From Lactovum miscens (lineage in GTDB: Bacteria; Bacillota; Bacilli; Lactobacillales; Streptococcaceae): DNA of 46,028 nt. The stretch covers positions 1 through 46,028 of the forward strand of contig NZ_JACHHV010000012.1 of assembly GCF_014202895.1 (NCBI RefSeq), given 5' to 3'. A program made the position numbers and the translations under genes. The notes beneath the pieces are model-generated. The model searched no databases. It was not told where the DNA came from and saw only the letters and a program-made list of their open reading frames with translations. Below, in pieces: positions 19,329 through 27,608 of this stretch (position 1 is the first letter of the stretch; each line of letters begins with the position of its first letter).

Positions 19329-20241
19329 ATTTTAAAGTTTTCTCAAACAGTGCTTTGACATTATTAAGCTCATCTGCACTAATCATTTGAATTCCATTTT
19401 GATCAGAAGAATGAAGATTTAGTTTACCAGTATTAGTAAGGGCCTTGTTGTAGTGCAACGCAATTTCTTTAAATTCATTGAAGCTAATATTTGTTTTGAC
19501 TGTGTCCCCAAAAGCATAAAGGATATTTCGATAATAATTAAAGTTTAACTTAAGATTGCTTTTATTTGTTAAGCCCTTAATGTTTTGGTAGAGTGCCATT
19601 GAAACGTTTTGTAATCGTGTAATCATAGCTGCTTGATCGTTTGTGTCAATTTGAGAAAGATAGGCCGTGACTTGATCGGAGGTACTTAGTGTAACAGTAC
19701 CTTGATTAAATTTATAACCATTTGAGACAAACGTTCTAGGATTTTGTATACTCACACCACCTGTAGTTTCGATTAATTCTCCCATTTTATTAACATTTAC
19801 ATTGACAATTTTATTTATTTTCAATCCCAACAATGTTTGAATGCTTTGAAGTAGGCCATTTGTACCTCCAGTTGAGTAAATTGAATTAATTGTGGTTTGA
19901 TCAGGTAGAACATCTGTCACAGGAAAGTTCAGGATGGTTGTTTTCTGAGTTTGATCATTAGTTGAGGAGACCGCAGTAGCATAGACCTGTTTCTGATTGT
20001 TGGTTGTTCCAGTAAGAACCAACAAAGTTGTGAAAGGTTGCTTCTTAGAAAAGTCAACTGCAGTTGTTTTAGAATTGGCACTATAAGCATTATTATAGCC
20101 ATTTTCTACGCTTTTATAAACACCATAAGTGATGCCACCAATGAGAAGGACTAGAAGTACAAGAACACTTAGAAAGATCTTTAGACCTAAATGTCGTTTT
20201 CTGCGATGGCGACGATGATGGTGGCGTTGTTGCTCACTCAT
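19327..20241 (-). CDS. LytR-CpsA-Psr (LCP) family protein
   Basis: The 304-aa membrane protein has a His/Arg-rich cytoplasmic tail (residues 7-17), a membrane helix (about 20-42) and an extracellular LCP-like domain (GLLQSIQTLLGL, NVNVNKMGELIETTGGVSI, then TAYLSQIDTND). LCP enzymes attach polysaccharides to peptidoglycan. Here FPVTD (106-110) stands where the family usually has PRDT, and the RxRQ-type motif is reduced to one Arg (R209). It corresponds to OrfY at the end of lactococcal eps clusters. Its SD GAGGAG lies 6-11 nt before the ATG. Confidence 0.85.
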   Translation of the reverse strand: MSEQQRHHHRRHRRKRHLGLKIFLSVLVLLVLLIGGITYGVYKSVENGYNNAYSANSKTTAVDFSKKQPFTTLLVLTGTTNNQKQVYATAVSSTNDQTQKTTILNFPVTDVLPDQTTINSIYSTGGTNGLLQSIQTLLGLKINKIVNVNVNKMGELIETTGGVSIQNPRTFVSNGYKFNQGTVTLSTSDQVTAYLSQIDTNDQAAMITRLQNVSMALYQNIKGLTNKSNLKLNFNYYRNILYAFGDTVKTNISFNEFKEIALHYNKALTNTGKLNLHSSDQNGIQMISADELNNVKALFEKTLK

Positions 20242-20272
20242 TTATACACTCCTCAAAACTAACATATTTTTT

Positions 20273-20281
20273 ATTATAGCA
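20273..20281 (-). promoter_or_regulatory. Extended -10 promoter of the LCP gene
   Basis: On the minus strand TGC precedes TATAAT (20278 down to 20273), about 31 nt before the LCP start. The -35 region is weak. Confidence 0.6.
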
Positions 20282-20460
20282 TAATATTAGCTCTGTGATA
20301 GGCTCAGTTGAGGATAGATAGTATCAAGGTCGATAAAAGAATAAGCATGAGTTGAGTTTTAAAGCTTAAATAAAATCAAATAATTGTATAAGCAATAAGT
20401 ATTGTCGGGTATATTTTTGTGGAGAAAAGTTCACCTTGGAAATTATAATTTTGAAGCCTG

Positions 20461-20469
20461 TGATATAAT
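20461..20469 (+). promoter_or_regulatory. Extended -10 promoter abutting the HAD gene (leaderless)
   Basis: TGA plus TATAAT (20464-20469) ends only 6 nt before the ATG at 20476. Transcription would start at or next to the A of the start codon. No SD lies upstream. Confidence 0.65.
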
Positions 20470-20475
20470 TATTTT

Positions 20476-21147
20476 ATGAAATTTAAAGCTGTAATTTTTG
20501 ATATGGATGGTGTAATTGTAGATACTGAACGTTTTTTCCACCAAAAACGTTTAGACTATCTTGAAAATATGGGAATCGATACTTCTTCATTTCCTCGATC
20601 ATACTTTGCCGGTGGACGTATGAGAGATATGTGGCCGTTTTTACTTGGTGAGAGATATCATGAAGAGGATGCTGAGACTCTTCAAGCAGATTACACGGCC
20701 TTTAAAGAGTCTACAAATTACTCATATCATGATCTTCTTTTTTCAGATGCGTATGATTTGCTTGATTTTTTAAAAATCGAAAACTATAAAATTGGAATTG
20801 CTTCAAGCTCTGATCATAAGCAAATTCAACGCTGTTTTGATGAAGGCGGGATTGGCAACTATTTTGATGTTGCTTGCTCCGGTGAAGATTTTAAAGAAAC
20901 AAAACCAAACCCAGAAATTTATTTAAAGACGATGGAGATGCTTGGAGTTAGCCCAGAAGAAACTTTGATTATTGAAGATTCAAGTATGGGAATTGAAGCA
21001 GGAAAATCAGCAAAAGCGACCGTATGGGCAATCAGAGATACATTTTTTGGGTTAGATCAGTCTCATGCAGATCGTTTAGTTGAAAGCTTGACTGAAGTAA
21101 AAGAGATACTTAATAGGAGTTCTGGGAAAAGTGCTGACAGATCTTGA
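20476..21147 (+). CDS. HAD-superfamily phosphatase, beta-phosphoglucomutase-like
   Basis: The 223-aa enzyme shows the four HAD motifs: FDMDGVIVDTE (8-18; D9, D11), ASSSDH (about 114-119), KPNPEIY (about 138-144) and IEDSSMGIEAG (about 160-170). The cap is the helical type of the beta-phosphoglucomutase/phosphatase branch; the substrate cannot be named, and a general sugar-phosphate phosphatase is most likely. Its ATG sits directly after the -10 box. The 3' end overlaps the SprT-like gene by 17 nt. Confidence 0.88.
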   Translation: MKFKAVIFDMDGVIVDTERFFHQKRLDYLENMGIDTSSFPRSYFAGGRMRDMWPFLLGERYHEEDAETLQADYTAFKESTNYSYHDLLFSDAYDLLDFLKIENYKIGIASSSDHKQIQRCFDEGGIGNYFDVACSGEDFKETKPNPEIYLKTMEMLGVSPEETLIIEDSSMGIEAGKSAKATVWAIRDTFFGLDQSHADRLVESLTEVKEILNRSSGKSADRS

Positions 21148-21574
21148 GTTAACCCAATATGTTGATCAGCTAAGCCACTTGAAATTTGGCCAGTCTTTCA
21201 GACATAATGCTGTCTGGAACATCCGTTTGCGTACAACGGGTGGTCGTTTTTTTCCAAAAGATGGCCACTTGGACTTTAATCCAAAATTTGCTGATCATGA
21301 GAGCCTAGATAAAATTATTTTGCATGAGCTTTGCCACTATCATCTCTATTATGCCCACGCTGGATATAAACACGAAGATAAAGATTTTAAGATGCTTTTG
21401 AAGAAGGTAGGCGGCTCTCGGCATGCTCCATCTCTTTCATCCAAAAAGATTCATTACCTTTATATGTGTGAGTCCTGCGGTCGCTCATATCCTCGCCAAA
21501 GAAAGATTGACACATTGAAATATCGCTGTGGCAAATGTCGCGGAAAATTAAAAGCTATCAAAAATGCTTCCTGA
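21131..21574 (+). CDS. SprT-like zinc metalloprotein
   Basis: The 147-aa product has the zincin motif HELCH (65-69) followed by a downstream histidine (HEDKDF), and a C-terminal four-cysteine zinc ribbon (C113, C116, C133, C136), the SprT-like layout. Relatives include the DNA-protein crosslink protease Spartan, but bacterial short forms are uncharacterised. The GTG start has AGGAG at about 21115-21119 inside the end of the HAD gene, suggesting translational coupling. Confidence 0.88.
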   Translation: MLTDLELTQYVDQLSHLKFGQSFRHNAVWNIRLRTTGGRFFPKDGHLDFNPKFADHESLDKIILHELCHYHLYYAHAGYKHEDKDFKMLLKKVGGSRHAPSLSSKKIHYLYMCESCGRSYPRQRKIDTLKYRCGKCRGKLKAIKNAS

Positions 21575-21598
21575 TTTCTCAGAAAGCATTTTGTTTTT
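21561..21598 (+). terminator. Terminator of the HAD-sprT operon
   Basis: A 14-bp stem (21561-21574 with 21579-21592, one G-U pair) with a TTTC loop is followed by GTTTTT. The left arm contains the SprT stop codon. Reading from the minus strand, the A-rich arm also gives a T run, so it may serve rnjA too. Confidence 0.85.
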
Positions 21599-21613
21599 CA
21601 ATTATATCTTTAA

Positions 21614-23299
21614 TTATTTATCTGGACTCATGACCATAGGCACCACCAAAGGTTCTCTTTCAGTCTCACGATAGAGGAAAGGACCTAAAGCATCGCGCAT
21701 TGCACGTGCCACGCCAGCTTCATTGATACCTTCTTCATTTAAAGCGGTACGAATGGCATTGAAGAGGACACGTTGCCCGCTTCGAATCAAATCGCCTGAT
21801 TCACGCATATAGATAAACCCACGACTGAGTAAGTCTGGACCCGCAACAATTTTCTTCTTGGCAATGTCTACGTTGGCAACTGCAATCACGATACCATCTT
21901 CAGACAACTCATGACGGTCATGTAAGACCGCATTTCCGATCCCACCAATATCATTACCGTCAACATAAATGTCATCAGCACGGAAGTGATCTGCGAGACG
22001 AGCAGTATCACGTGTTAAAGCAAGGACGTCTCCATTTTCATGGATGAAACAGTTTTCTTTAAGAACACCAGTGTCTTGAGCAAGACCAGCGTGGATCTTC
22101 AACATACGATACTCACCGTGGATTGGCATGAAGAATTTAGGCTTAATCAATCTCAACATGAGCTTTTGTTCTTGTTGACCACCGTGACCGGAAGTATGTA
22201 TGTTGTTCATCTTACCGTAAATAACTTCCGCACCAGCTTCTGCGATCGTATTAATCAATCTATTCACGCCAGAAGTGTTACCAGGAATCGCGTTTGATGA
22301 AAAGACAACTGTATCACCTGTTTGTAGGGTGATATGCCGGTGCATCCCATTTGCAATACGTGACAAAGCAGCCATTGGTTCACCTTGAGAACCTGTACAC
22401 ATAATGACAAGCTTCTCTGAAGGGACTTTACTCACTTCAGAAGGGTCAATAATTGTTCCTGCAGGTGCATGAATATAACCAAGCTCAAGTCCGTTCACAA
22501 TAGATTTTTCCATAGAGCGTCCAAAGACGACAACTTTACGGCCAGTTTTTACAGCGCCATCAATGGCTTGTTGTAAACGGAACATATTTGAGGCAAATGA
22601 TGCGAAAATGATACGGCCTTCAATACGTTCAAAAATGTTAATGATATTGGCACCGACAACCTTTTCAGAATTTGAGAAAATTGGAATTTCTGCATTAGTT
22701 GAATCTGACATGAGAAGAAGGACACCTTCTTCACCAAGTCTTGCCATCTTATGCAAATCAGCTGGCTCACCTACTGGTGTAAAGTCAAACTTAAAGTCAC
22801 CTGTTTCAACAATGACACCTTCTGGTGTGTGAATTGCTACCGCCACTGGTTCTGGAATTGAGTGTGTGGTGCGGAAGAAATCAACCCACATATCACCGCC
22901 AAATTTCAAGACTGAATCGACATTGATTTCGAAAAGTTTGGCATCACGAAGGAGCCCGTGTTCTTCCAATTTACCACGGATTAAAGCAAGAGAAAGTGGA
23001 CCTGCATAAATTGGTAGGTTCACTTGTTTTAAAAGCCAGGGAATTCCACCAATATGATCTTCGTGACCGTGGGTGATTACTACCCCCTTGATTCGATCTT
23101 GGTTCTCAATGATGTAATTGTAATCTGGAATGATATAGTCAATCCCTAAAAGATCATCGCCTGGGAACATAACGCCGGCATCAATGATGATGATTTCATC
23201 CTTGTACTCGACTCCATAACAGTTTTTTCCAATTTCGCCCAGTCCGCCTAAAGCATAGACTGCCACTTCGTTGGATTTAATTTTTAATTTTGTAGGCAT
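21614..23299 (-). CDS. rnjA: Ribonuclease J
   Basis: The 561-aa metallo-beta-lactamase/beta-CASP nuclease carries the zinc motif HGHEDH (77-82), GLGEIGKNCYGVE near residue 20 and the C-terminal RNase J domain. RNase J is a 5'-to-3' exonuclease and endonuclease central to mRNA turnover and rRNA maturation in Firmicutes. It follows rpoY on the minus strand, the order of ykzG-rnjA in Bacillus, but here a terminator-like hairpin separates them. AAAGG lies 5 nt before the ATG. Confidence 0.96.
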   Translation of the reverse strand: MPTKLKIKSNEVAVYALGGLGEIGKNCYGVEYKDEIIIIDAGVMFPGDDLLGIDYIIPDYNYIIENQDRIKGVVITHGHEDHIGGIPWLLKQVNLPIYAGPLSLALIRGKLEEHGLLRDAKLFEINVDSVLKFGGDMWVDFFRTTHSIPEPVAVAIHTPEGVIVETGDFKFDFTPVGEPADLHKMARLGEEGVLLLMSDSTNAEIPIFSNSEKVVGANIINIFERIEGRIIFASFASNMFRLQQAIDGAVKTGRKVVVFGRSMEKSIVNGLELGYIHAPAGTIIDPSEVSKVPSEKLVIMCTGSQGEPMAALSRIANGMHRHITLQTGDTVVFSSNAIPGNTSGVNRLINTIAEAGAEVIYGKMNNIHTSGHGGQQEQKLMLRLIKPKFFMPIHGEYRMLKIHAGLAQDTGVLKENCFIHENGDVLALTRDTARLADHFRADDIYVDGNDIGGIGNAVLHDRHELSEDGIVIAVANVDIAKKKIVAGPDLLSRGFIYMRESGDLIRSGQRVLFNAIRTALNEEGINEAGVARAMRDALGPFLYRETEREPLVVPMVMSPDK

Positions 23300-23312
23300 C
23301 TGGCCCTTTCTA

Positions 23313-23353
23313 TAGTTTTCAATAGAATGCTTGAAAACTAATTTTCTATTGTA
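23313..23353 (-). promoter_or_regulatory. rnjA promoter -10 and 5' leader hairpin
   Basis: On the minus strand TACAAT (23353 down to 23348) could start transcription near 23341, so that the mRNA would begin almost directly with a perfect 10-bp stem (23331-23340 with 23313-23322, 8-nt loop) ahead of the SD. An alternative pairing joins 23320-23327 with 23345-23352. The -35 is weak. Confidence 0.5.
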
Positions 23354-23386
23354 TTTTTATGGTTTTTAATAATTTCATAAAATAAC

Positions 23387-23427
23387 AAAAAACTCTGTCA
23401 TTCCACTAATATAAAGTGATTGACAGA
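23387..23427 (-). terminator. Terminator/attenuator after rpoY
   Basis: On the minus strand, TCTGTCAATCACT (23427 down) pairs with AGTGGAATGACAGA, with minor mismatches, followed by GTTTTTT at 23393-23387. It lies 24 nt after the rpoY stop and 88 nt before rnjA, so rnjA would depend on read-through or its own promoter. Confidence 0.75.
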
Positions 23428-23451
23428 TTCTAATTTATTCAGTTGTTTTGA

Positions 23452-23685
23452 TTACTTAATTTCTGTTAATTTGAATGGTGCATTCTCTTTTTCGTATTCG
23501 AGAGCCCCACCTGTAAGAGCATCCATAAACTCAATACGATAATTTGTTTTTGACATGATTAATTCGCGAAGAAGGATGGTACCTTCAAGTACCTCAGTTG
23601 CATCAACTTCAACATACATGCTATAGGTATTTTCACGGCGGGGTGTTGTATCTTTATTTTCTTGATAAAAAACTTTAAAAATCAT
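23452..23685 (-). CDS. rpoY: RNA polymerase epsilon subunit
   Basis: The 77-aa product begins MIFKVFYQENKDTTPRREN and ends NAPFKLTEIK, matching the YkzG/RpoY epsilon subunit of Firmicute RNA polymerase, a small phage Gp2-like protein bound to the core enzyme. Its length equals the family norm. Location ahead of rnjA is conserved in Firmicutes. An AAGGA lies about 11 nt upstream of the ATG. Confidence 0.93.
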   Translation of the reverse strand: MIFKVFYQENKDTTPRRENTYSMYVEVDATEVLEGTILLRELIMSKTNYRIEFMDALTGGALEYEKENAPFKLTEIK

Positions 23686-23741
23686 CTAATGTTTATTCCT
23701 TTTATTATTTATTTAATTTTCTGCCTTTTGCAATTACTTTC

Positions 23742-23750
23742 ATTTTACCA
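23742..23750 (-). promoter_or_regulatory. Extended -10 promoter of rpoY
   Basis: On the minus strand TGG precedes TAAAAT (23747 down to 23742), 56 nt before the rpoY start. No strong -35 is seen. Confidence 0.5.
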
Positions 23751-24102
23751 TATATCATGAAATATAAAAAGGCTTGAGGTTCCTTCCTTGAGAAGAATTT
23801 AAAAAATTGCTTGTTTTTATGTGGCAAAGAGCTTTTGTGTCTGGCTTAGATGACGATCTTTTTGGTAAACTTATGTAACTTTATTAAAAACTTTTCAGAA
23901 AGAACAAGCTTCATTTATGGAAATTATGCACAGAATGTCAACTCTGAAGAGTGAATCTGTTGGGTTAGCAAATAATCACACATTGTCTTCGTTTTAATTA
24001 TGAAAATGTCCTTGAATTGATTTAGGAGATTTTCTTCACTTCGTAGAGTGCTTAAAACTTTATAGCGTGTTGTTTTACTTGGATTATTTTTGATTCTGAA
24101 TT
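23751..24102. other. Gene-free stretch between rpoY and tsaB
   Basis: Divergent spacer of about 350 bp. It has only micro-ORFs (for example 19 codons from an ATG near 23819 and 23 codons near 23927), none with a convincing SD. No RNA family or hairpin terminator was recognised. Confidence 0.4.
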
Positions 24103-24131
24103 TTGCATTTAGTCCTCTTTTACCCTATAAT
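24103..24131 (+). promoter_or_regulatory. tsaB operon promoter (leaderless)
   Basis: TTGCAT (24103-24108), a 17-bp spacer and TATAAT (24126-24131). The tsaB ATG at 24140 follows after 8 nt, so the first codon is at or within 1-2 nt of the expected transcription start. Confidence 0.7.
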
Positions 24132-24139
24132 AAATAGAT

Positions 24140-24847
24140 ATGAAAGTACTAGCATTTGATACCTCAGCCATTGCTACATCGGTTGCGATTGTTGATGACG
24201 GAAAGTTATTAGCTGAAATTTTACTTAACACCTCTTTGAATCACTCAGTGACATTAATGCCAACGATTGATTTTTTAATGGCTCAGGTTGGTTTAAAGCC
24301 CAAAGATTTGGATCGGATAGCTGTCTCTCAGGGCCCTGGTTCTTATACAGGGTTGCGTATAGCAGTCACGGCAGCAAAGACGCTTGCTTGGACTCTAAAA
24401 ATTGACTTGGTTGGTCTTTCAAGCCTTGAAGCTATTGCGGCTCGAGTTAAAGAAAACACGGTTGTTATTCCATTGATGAATGCCCGTAGAGGAATGGTTT
24501 ATGCAGGTGTTTATCGTTCGGGTCAAAGTTTGATAGAGGATCAACATATTGAGCTGTCTAAATTCTTACCAACTCTTTCTTCATATGATAATCTCATTTT
24601 CACAGGAGATGCAGAAATGTTTGTGGAAGAAATTCATTTAGTCTTTCTAGATGCAAAGATTATTATGGATGCACCAGAGAATCTTCCCTCAGCTTTTGAC
24701 TTGGCAAGAATTGCAAGTCATCGAGAACCAGTCGAAAATATTCATGATTTTAATCCAATTTACCTAAAAAAAGTAGAAGCTGAAGAAAAGTGGGAGGAAG
24801 CAAGTGGGCTTGTGGCAGATGATAAAGACTTGGTTTCACAGGTCTAA
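24140..24847 (+). CDS. tsaB: tRNA t6A biosynthesis protein TsaB
   Basis: The 235-aa protein is a non-catalytic ASKHA-fold partner of TsaD; it shows VLAFDTSAIATSVAI (3-17) and SQGPGSYTGLRIAVTAAK (64-81), family hallmarks. Together with TsaD, TsaE and TsaC it makes threonylcarbamoyl-adenosine at tRNA position 37. It heads an operon with two GNAT genes and tsaD. It overlaps the next gene by 44 nt. Confidence 0.94.
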   Translation: MKVLAFDTSAIATSVAIVDDGKLLAEILLNTSLNHSVTLMPTIDFLMAQVGLKPKDLDRIAVSQGPGSYTGLRIAVTAAKTLAWTLKIDLVGLSSLEAIAARVKENTVVIPLMNARRGMVYAGVYRSGQSLIEDQHIELSKFLPTLSSYDNLIFTGDAEMFVEEIHLVFLDAKIIMDAPENLPSAFDLARIASHREPVENIHDFNPIYLKKVEAEEKWEEASGLVADDKDLVSQV

Positions 24848-25337
24848 AAAATCTTCTGAAGTTTCAGATTTCAAATTTAAAAATGCAAAGACAGTCGATT
24901 TTCGTTTTGCGACAGAGGCTGACATTAAGCAGCTACTTGCTGTGGAACGTGAGGTCTACGAGGAAATACCTTGGACTGCCAGCCATTTCAAGCATGAAAT
25001 AAATGAAAATCGCTATGCTTGCTTTATTGTGGCAGAAGAATCGGGAATAATTCTTGGTTACATTGGCCTTCGTTGGGATAGAAAACATACAGATTTTCAT
25101 ATTTCTAATTTCATTGTGAGGAAGACTGAACAGGGTCAAGGACTTGGTTCAGAGCTTTTTGATAATGCGCTTGAGCTGTCAAAGATTCTTGAGATTTCTA
25201 AAATGTCGCTTGAAGTTGCACTGGAAAATCGTGGAGCTCAGGGATTTTATAGGAAGCGGGGCTTTGAAAGCGAACGAATTCTGTCTCATTACTATTCCGA
25301 TGGAAACGACGCACTGGAAATGCTTAAGGAGATTTAA
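24804..25337 (+). CDS. GNAT-family N-acetyltransferase
   Basis: The 177-aa product has a ~30-residue basic N-terminal extension and then a GNAT fold with the acetyl-CoA loop VRKTEQGQGLGSELF (about 108-122) and the terminal GAQGFYRKRGFESERI block. It resembles RimI, and one of the two adjacent GNATs probably acetylates ribosomal protein S18. The GTG at 24804 has GGGAGG at 24792-24797 and is preferred over the ATG at 24819, which lacks an SD. It abuts the next gene (TAATG). Confidence 0.85.
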   Translation: MGLWQMIKTWFHRSKKSSEVSDFKFKNAKTVDFRFATEADIKQLLAVEREVYEEIPWTASHFKHEINENRYACFIVAEESGIILGYIGLRWDRKHTDFHISNFIVRKTEQGQGLGSELFDNALELSKILEISKMSLEVALENRGAQGFYRKRGFESERILSHYYSDGNDALEMLKEI

Positions 25338-25783
25338 TGAGGATTAAGAATAACCGCTTGGTGGCTAATTGTAATGCTCTTGCAAAAGAAATCTACAATA
25401 TTTTATCCAGCAATTATGAAAAATCTCCATGGACTTTGAAGCAAATTAAAGACGATATGAACCTTCCTAGTAGTCTTTATTTCCTAGCATATGATGATAA
25501 GAAGAACTTGGTTGGCTTTATGGCGACTGTGCAAGTTGTAGATGAGACAGAAATTACGAATATTGCTGTTTCATCTGATTCTCAACGACAAGGAATTGCT
25601 GAAGCCTTATTGAGCCAATTAAATGAACGACAAGGAATTTTATTTCTTGAAGTACGTGAAGGAAACTTTCCAGCTCGAAGGCTTTATCAAAAACTTGGTT
25701 TTGAAGAGTTTAATCGAAGAAAGTCGTATTATTCTAATCCAGTTGAAGATGCCTTACTTATGAAAAAGGAGCAGTTTTTATGA
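25337..25783 (+). CDS. rimI: RimI-like ribosomal-protein N-acetyltransferase
   Basis: The 148-aa GNAT protein shows SPWTLKQI near residue 33, [20 protein letters not shown] (the acetyl-CoA loop) and [20 protein letters not shown], followed by [16 protein letters not shown], the strongest RimI-type ending in this operon. RimI acetylates the N-terminal alanine of S18 and is commonly encoded between tsaB and tsaD. It overlaps tsaD by 4 nt. Confidence 0.87.
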   Translation: MRIKNNRLVANCNALAKEIYNILSSNYEKSPWTLKQIKDDMNLPSSLYFLAYDDKKNLVGFMATVQVVDETEITNIAVSSDSQRQGIAEALLSQLNERQGILFLEVREGNFPARRLYQKLGFEEFNRRKSYYSNPVEDALLMKKEQFL

Positions 25784-26811
25784 AAGATAAATTTGAAAAT
25801 TATATATTAGCCATAGAGTCTTCTTGTGATGAGACTTCAGTGGCTGTTTTAAAAAATGGCCAAGAACTTCTGACAAATGTAATTGCGACACAGATAGCTA
25901 GTCACAAACGTTTTGGGGGAGTAGTGCCTGAAATTGCAAGTCGTCACCATACTGAACAAATTACTTACTGTATTGATGCCGCTTTAGATGAGGCTGGGAT
26001 CCCTCTTGAAGAGTTGTCTGCGGTCGCAGTAACTGAGGGACCGGGTCTAGTAGGAGCTCTTTTGGTTGGTATGACTGCTGCCAAAGCTTTTGCTTGGGCA
26101 CATGAACTTCCGTTAATTGGCGTGAATCATATGGCCGGTCACTTAATGGCTGCCAATTTACCAGATTCAGGCGGCCCGATTGAATATCCAGCTTTATCTC
26201 TCCTTGTTTCTGGAGGACACACAGAACTTGTTTATGTTGCAAAAGAAGGGGAGTACAAGAAAATTGGTGAAACCCGGGATGATGCAGTTGGCGAAGCCTA
26301 TGATAAGGTAGGACGTGTGATGGGGTTGACCTATCCATCAGGTAAGGCCATTGACCAAATGGCTCACGAAGGAAAAGACGTTTATAATTTCCCTAGAGCG
26401 ATGATCAAAGAGCCAGGTTATGAGTTTTCATTTTCAGGGTTAAAATCTGCTTTTATTAATCTCGTTCACAATGCTGAACAAAAAAGCGAGGTTCTGAAAA
26501 AGAGAGATTTAGCAACAAGTTTTCAGGCAGCTGTCCTCGATATCTTATTGGCAAAAACGAAATCTGCTTTGGCAGAGTTCCCAGAGATCAAAACTCTTGT
26601 TGTAGCTGGGGGAGTCGCAGCTAATAAAGGCTTGCGTGAACGCCTTGCCGAAGAAATAACAGATATTAAAGTAATTATCCCACCACTCAGGCTCTGCGGA
26701 GATAATGCTGGGATGATCTCGTCGGCGGCATATGCAGAATATAAAGCTAAGAGTTTTGTAAAATTAGATGAAAATGCTTATCCGAGTATGGCATTTGACA
26801 CAATCAAATAA
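25780..26811 (+). CDS. tsaD: tRNA threonylcarbamoyltransferase TsaD
   Basis: The 343-aa catalytic subunit has [12 protein letters not shown] (12-23), the metal-binding HMAGH (117-121), [10 protein letters not shown] (141-150) and [14 protein letters not shown] near residue 276. It transfers the threonylcarbamoyl group to A37 of ANN-decoding tRNAs. All key residues are present and length is normal. The gene is translationally coupled to rimI (ATGA overlap). Confidence 0.96.
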   Translation: MKDKFENYILAIESSCDETSVAVLKNGQELLTNVIATQIASHKRFGGVVPEIASRHHTEQITYCIDAALDEAGIPLEELSAVAVTEGPGLVGALLVGMTAAKAFAWAHELPLIGVNHMAGHLMAANLPDSGGPIEYPALSLLVSGGHTELVYVAKEGEYKKIGETRDDAVGEAYDKVGRVMGLTYPSGKAIDQMAHEGKDVYNFPRAMIKEPGYEFSFSGLKSAFINLVHNAEQKSEVLKKRDLATSFQAAVLDILLAKTKSALAEFPEIKTLVVAGGVAANKGLRERLAEEITDIKVIIPPLRLCGDNAGMISSAAYAEYKAKSFVKLDENAYPSMAFDTIK

Positions 26812-26828
26812 GAATGAGGATTTAGAAT

Positions 26829-27023
26829 ATGAAATTTACTTTTCAAATTGAGAATGGAATGACCTTTACAGAGGAGTTTGATACACCTGCTGACTTTATT
26901 GTAGGGCAGTTGGATGATTATGATGTGCTACCAGATAGTGGAAAAGTTTTAGAACTTGTGGTAAATGGTGAAAAAGTAGACTTTGAGGGGACCGTTCTAG
27001 ATCTCTATAATTTATACGCTTAA
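26829..27023 (+). CDS. DUF4649 small protein
   Basis: The 64-aa acidic protein (FTFQIENGMTFTEEFDTP, ending LDLYNLYA) matches the DUF4649 family found mainly in streptococci and lactococci. Function is unknown. It has an SD (GAGGA) and follows tsaD by 17 nt, so it is probably co-transcribed. Confidence 0.8.
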   Translation: MKFTFQIENGMTFTEEFDTPADFIVGQLDDYDVLPDSGKVLELVVNGEKVDFEGTVLDLYNLYA

Positions 27024-27045
27024 TGATTAATACGAATTAATTTTT

Positions 27046-27576
27046 ATGATTAAAAACTTATTGGTCCAGGGTTACTCAGCTTTTGACTTAGGTATATTTT
27101 CGGATAAAGACCCTAAGTTGAAAATTATTAGAAAAGCCATCGATGAGCGTTTAGAGACTTATCTCAATGACGGACTCGAATGGCTTGTTTTTGGTGGAAA
27201 TCTGGGCTTTGAGTATTGGGTCCTTGAAGAAGCACGAAAATATTCGAAAGATTATGGACTGAAGTGCTCGACGATTTTCCCATTTAAAACGCATGGGCAA
27301 AATTGGAATGAAGCCAATCGTGCCAAGCTTCAAAAATTTAAACAGGTTGATTTTGTAAAATATAGCTTCGATGACTATCAAGACCCTGGGCAATTTCGAG
27401 CTTATGATCAGTTTTTAATTGAAAATACGGATGCCGCATTGGCCTTATACGATTCAGAAAATGAAACAAAACTTCATTTTTTGATTGACATGATGGGGAA
27501 GTGGCCGAATTATTCAATTGATTTCATTACTTTTGAAAATTTACAAAATATTGCAGAAAATGAAAACGGCGATTGA
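27046..27576 (+). CDS. YpsA-like SLOG-fold protein (DUF1273)
   Basis: The 176-aa product matches DUF1273: LVFGGNLGFEYWVLEEA (46-62) is the nucleotide/ligand-binding loop region, with CSTIFPFKTHGQNWNEANR after it. The fold belongs to the SLOG superfamily, proposed to bind nucleotide-derived ligands. YpsA affects cell division in Bacillus and Staphylococcus; the role here is unknown. It ends inside the terminator at 27563. Confidence 0.88.
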   Translation: MIKNLLVQGYSAFDLGIFSDKDPKLKIIRKAIDERLETYLNDGLEWLVFGGNLGFEYWVLEEARKYSKDYGLKCSTIFPFKTHGQNWNEANRAKLQKFKQVDFVKYSFDDYQDPGQFRAYDQFLIENTDAALALYDSENETKLHFLIDMMGKWPNYSIDFITFENLQNIAENENGD

Positions 27577-27597
27577 ATTTAACAATTGCCGTTTTAT
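27563..27597. terminator. Terminator between the ypsA-like and PAP2 genes
   Basis: A 13-bp stem, AAAACGGCGATTG with CAATTGCCGTTTT (one G-U), surrounds a 7-nt loop and ends ATTTT. Flanking A-rich sequence gives a usable T run on the minus strand too, so it can serve both convergent operons. Confidence 0.85.
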
Positions 27598-27608
27598 TTT
27601 GAAATAGA

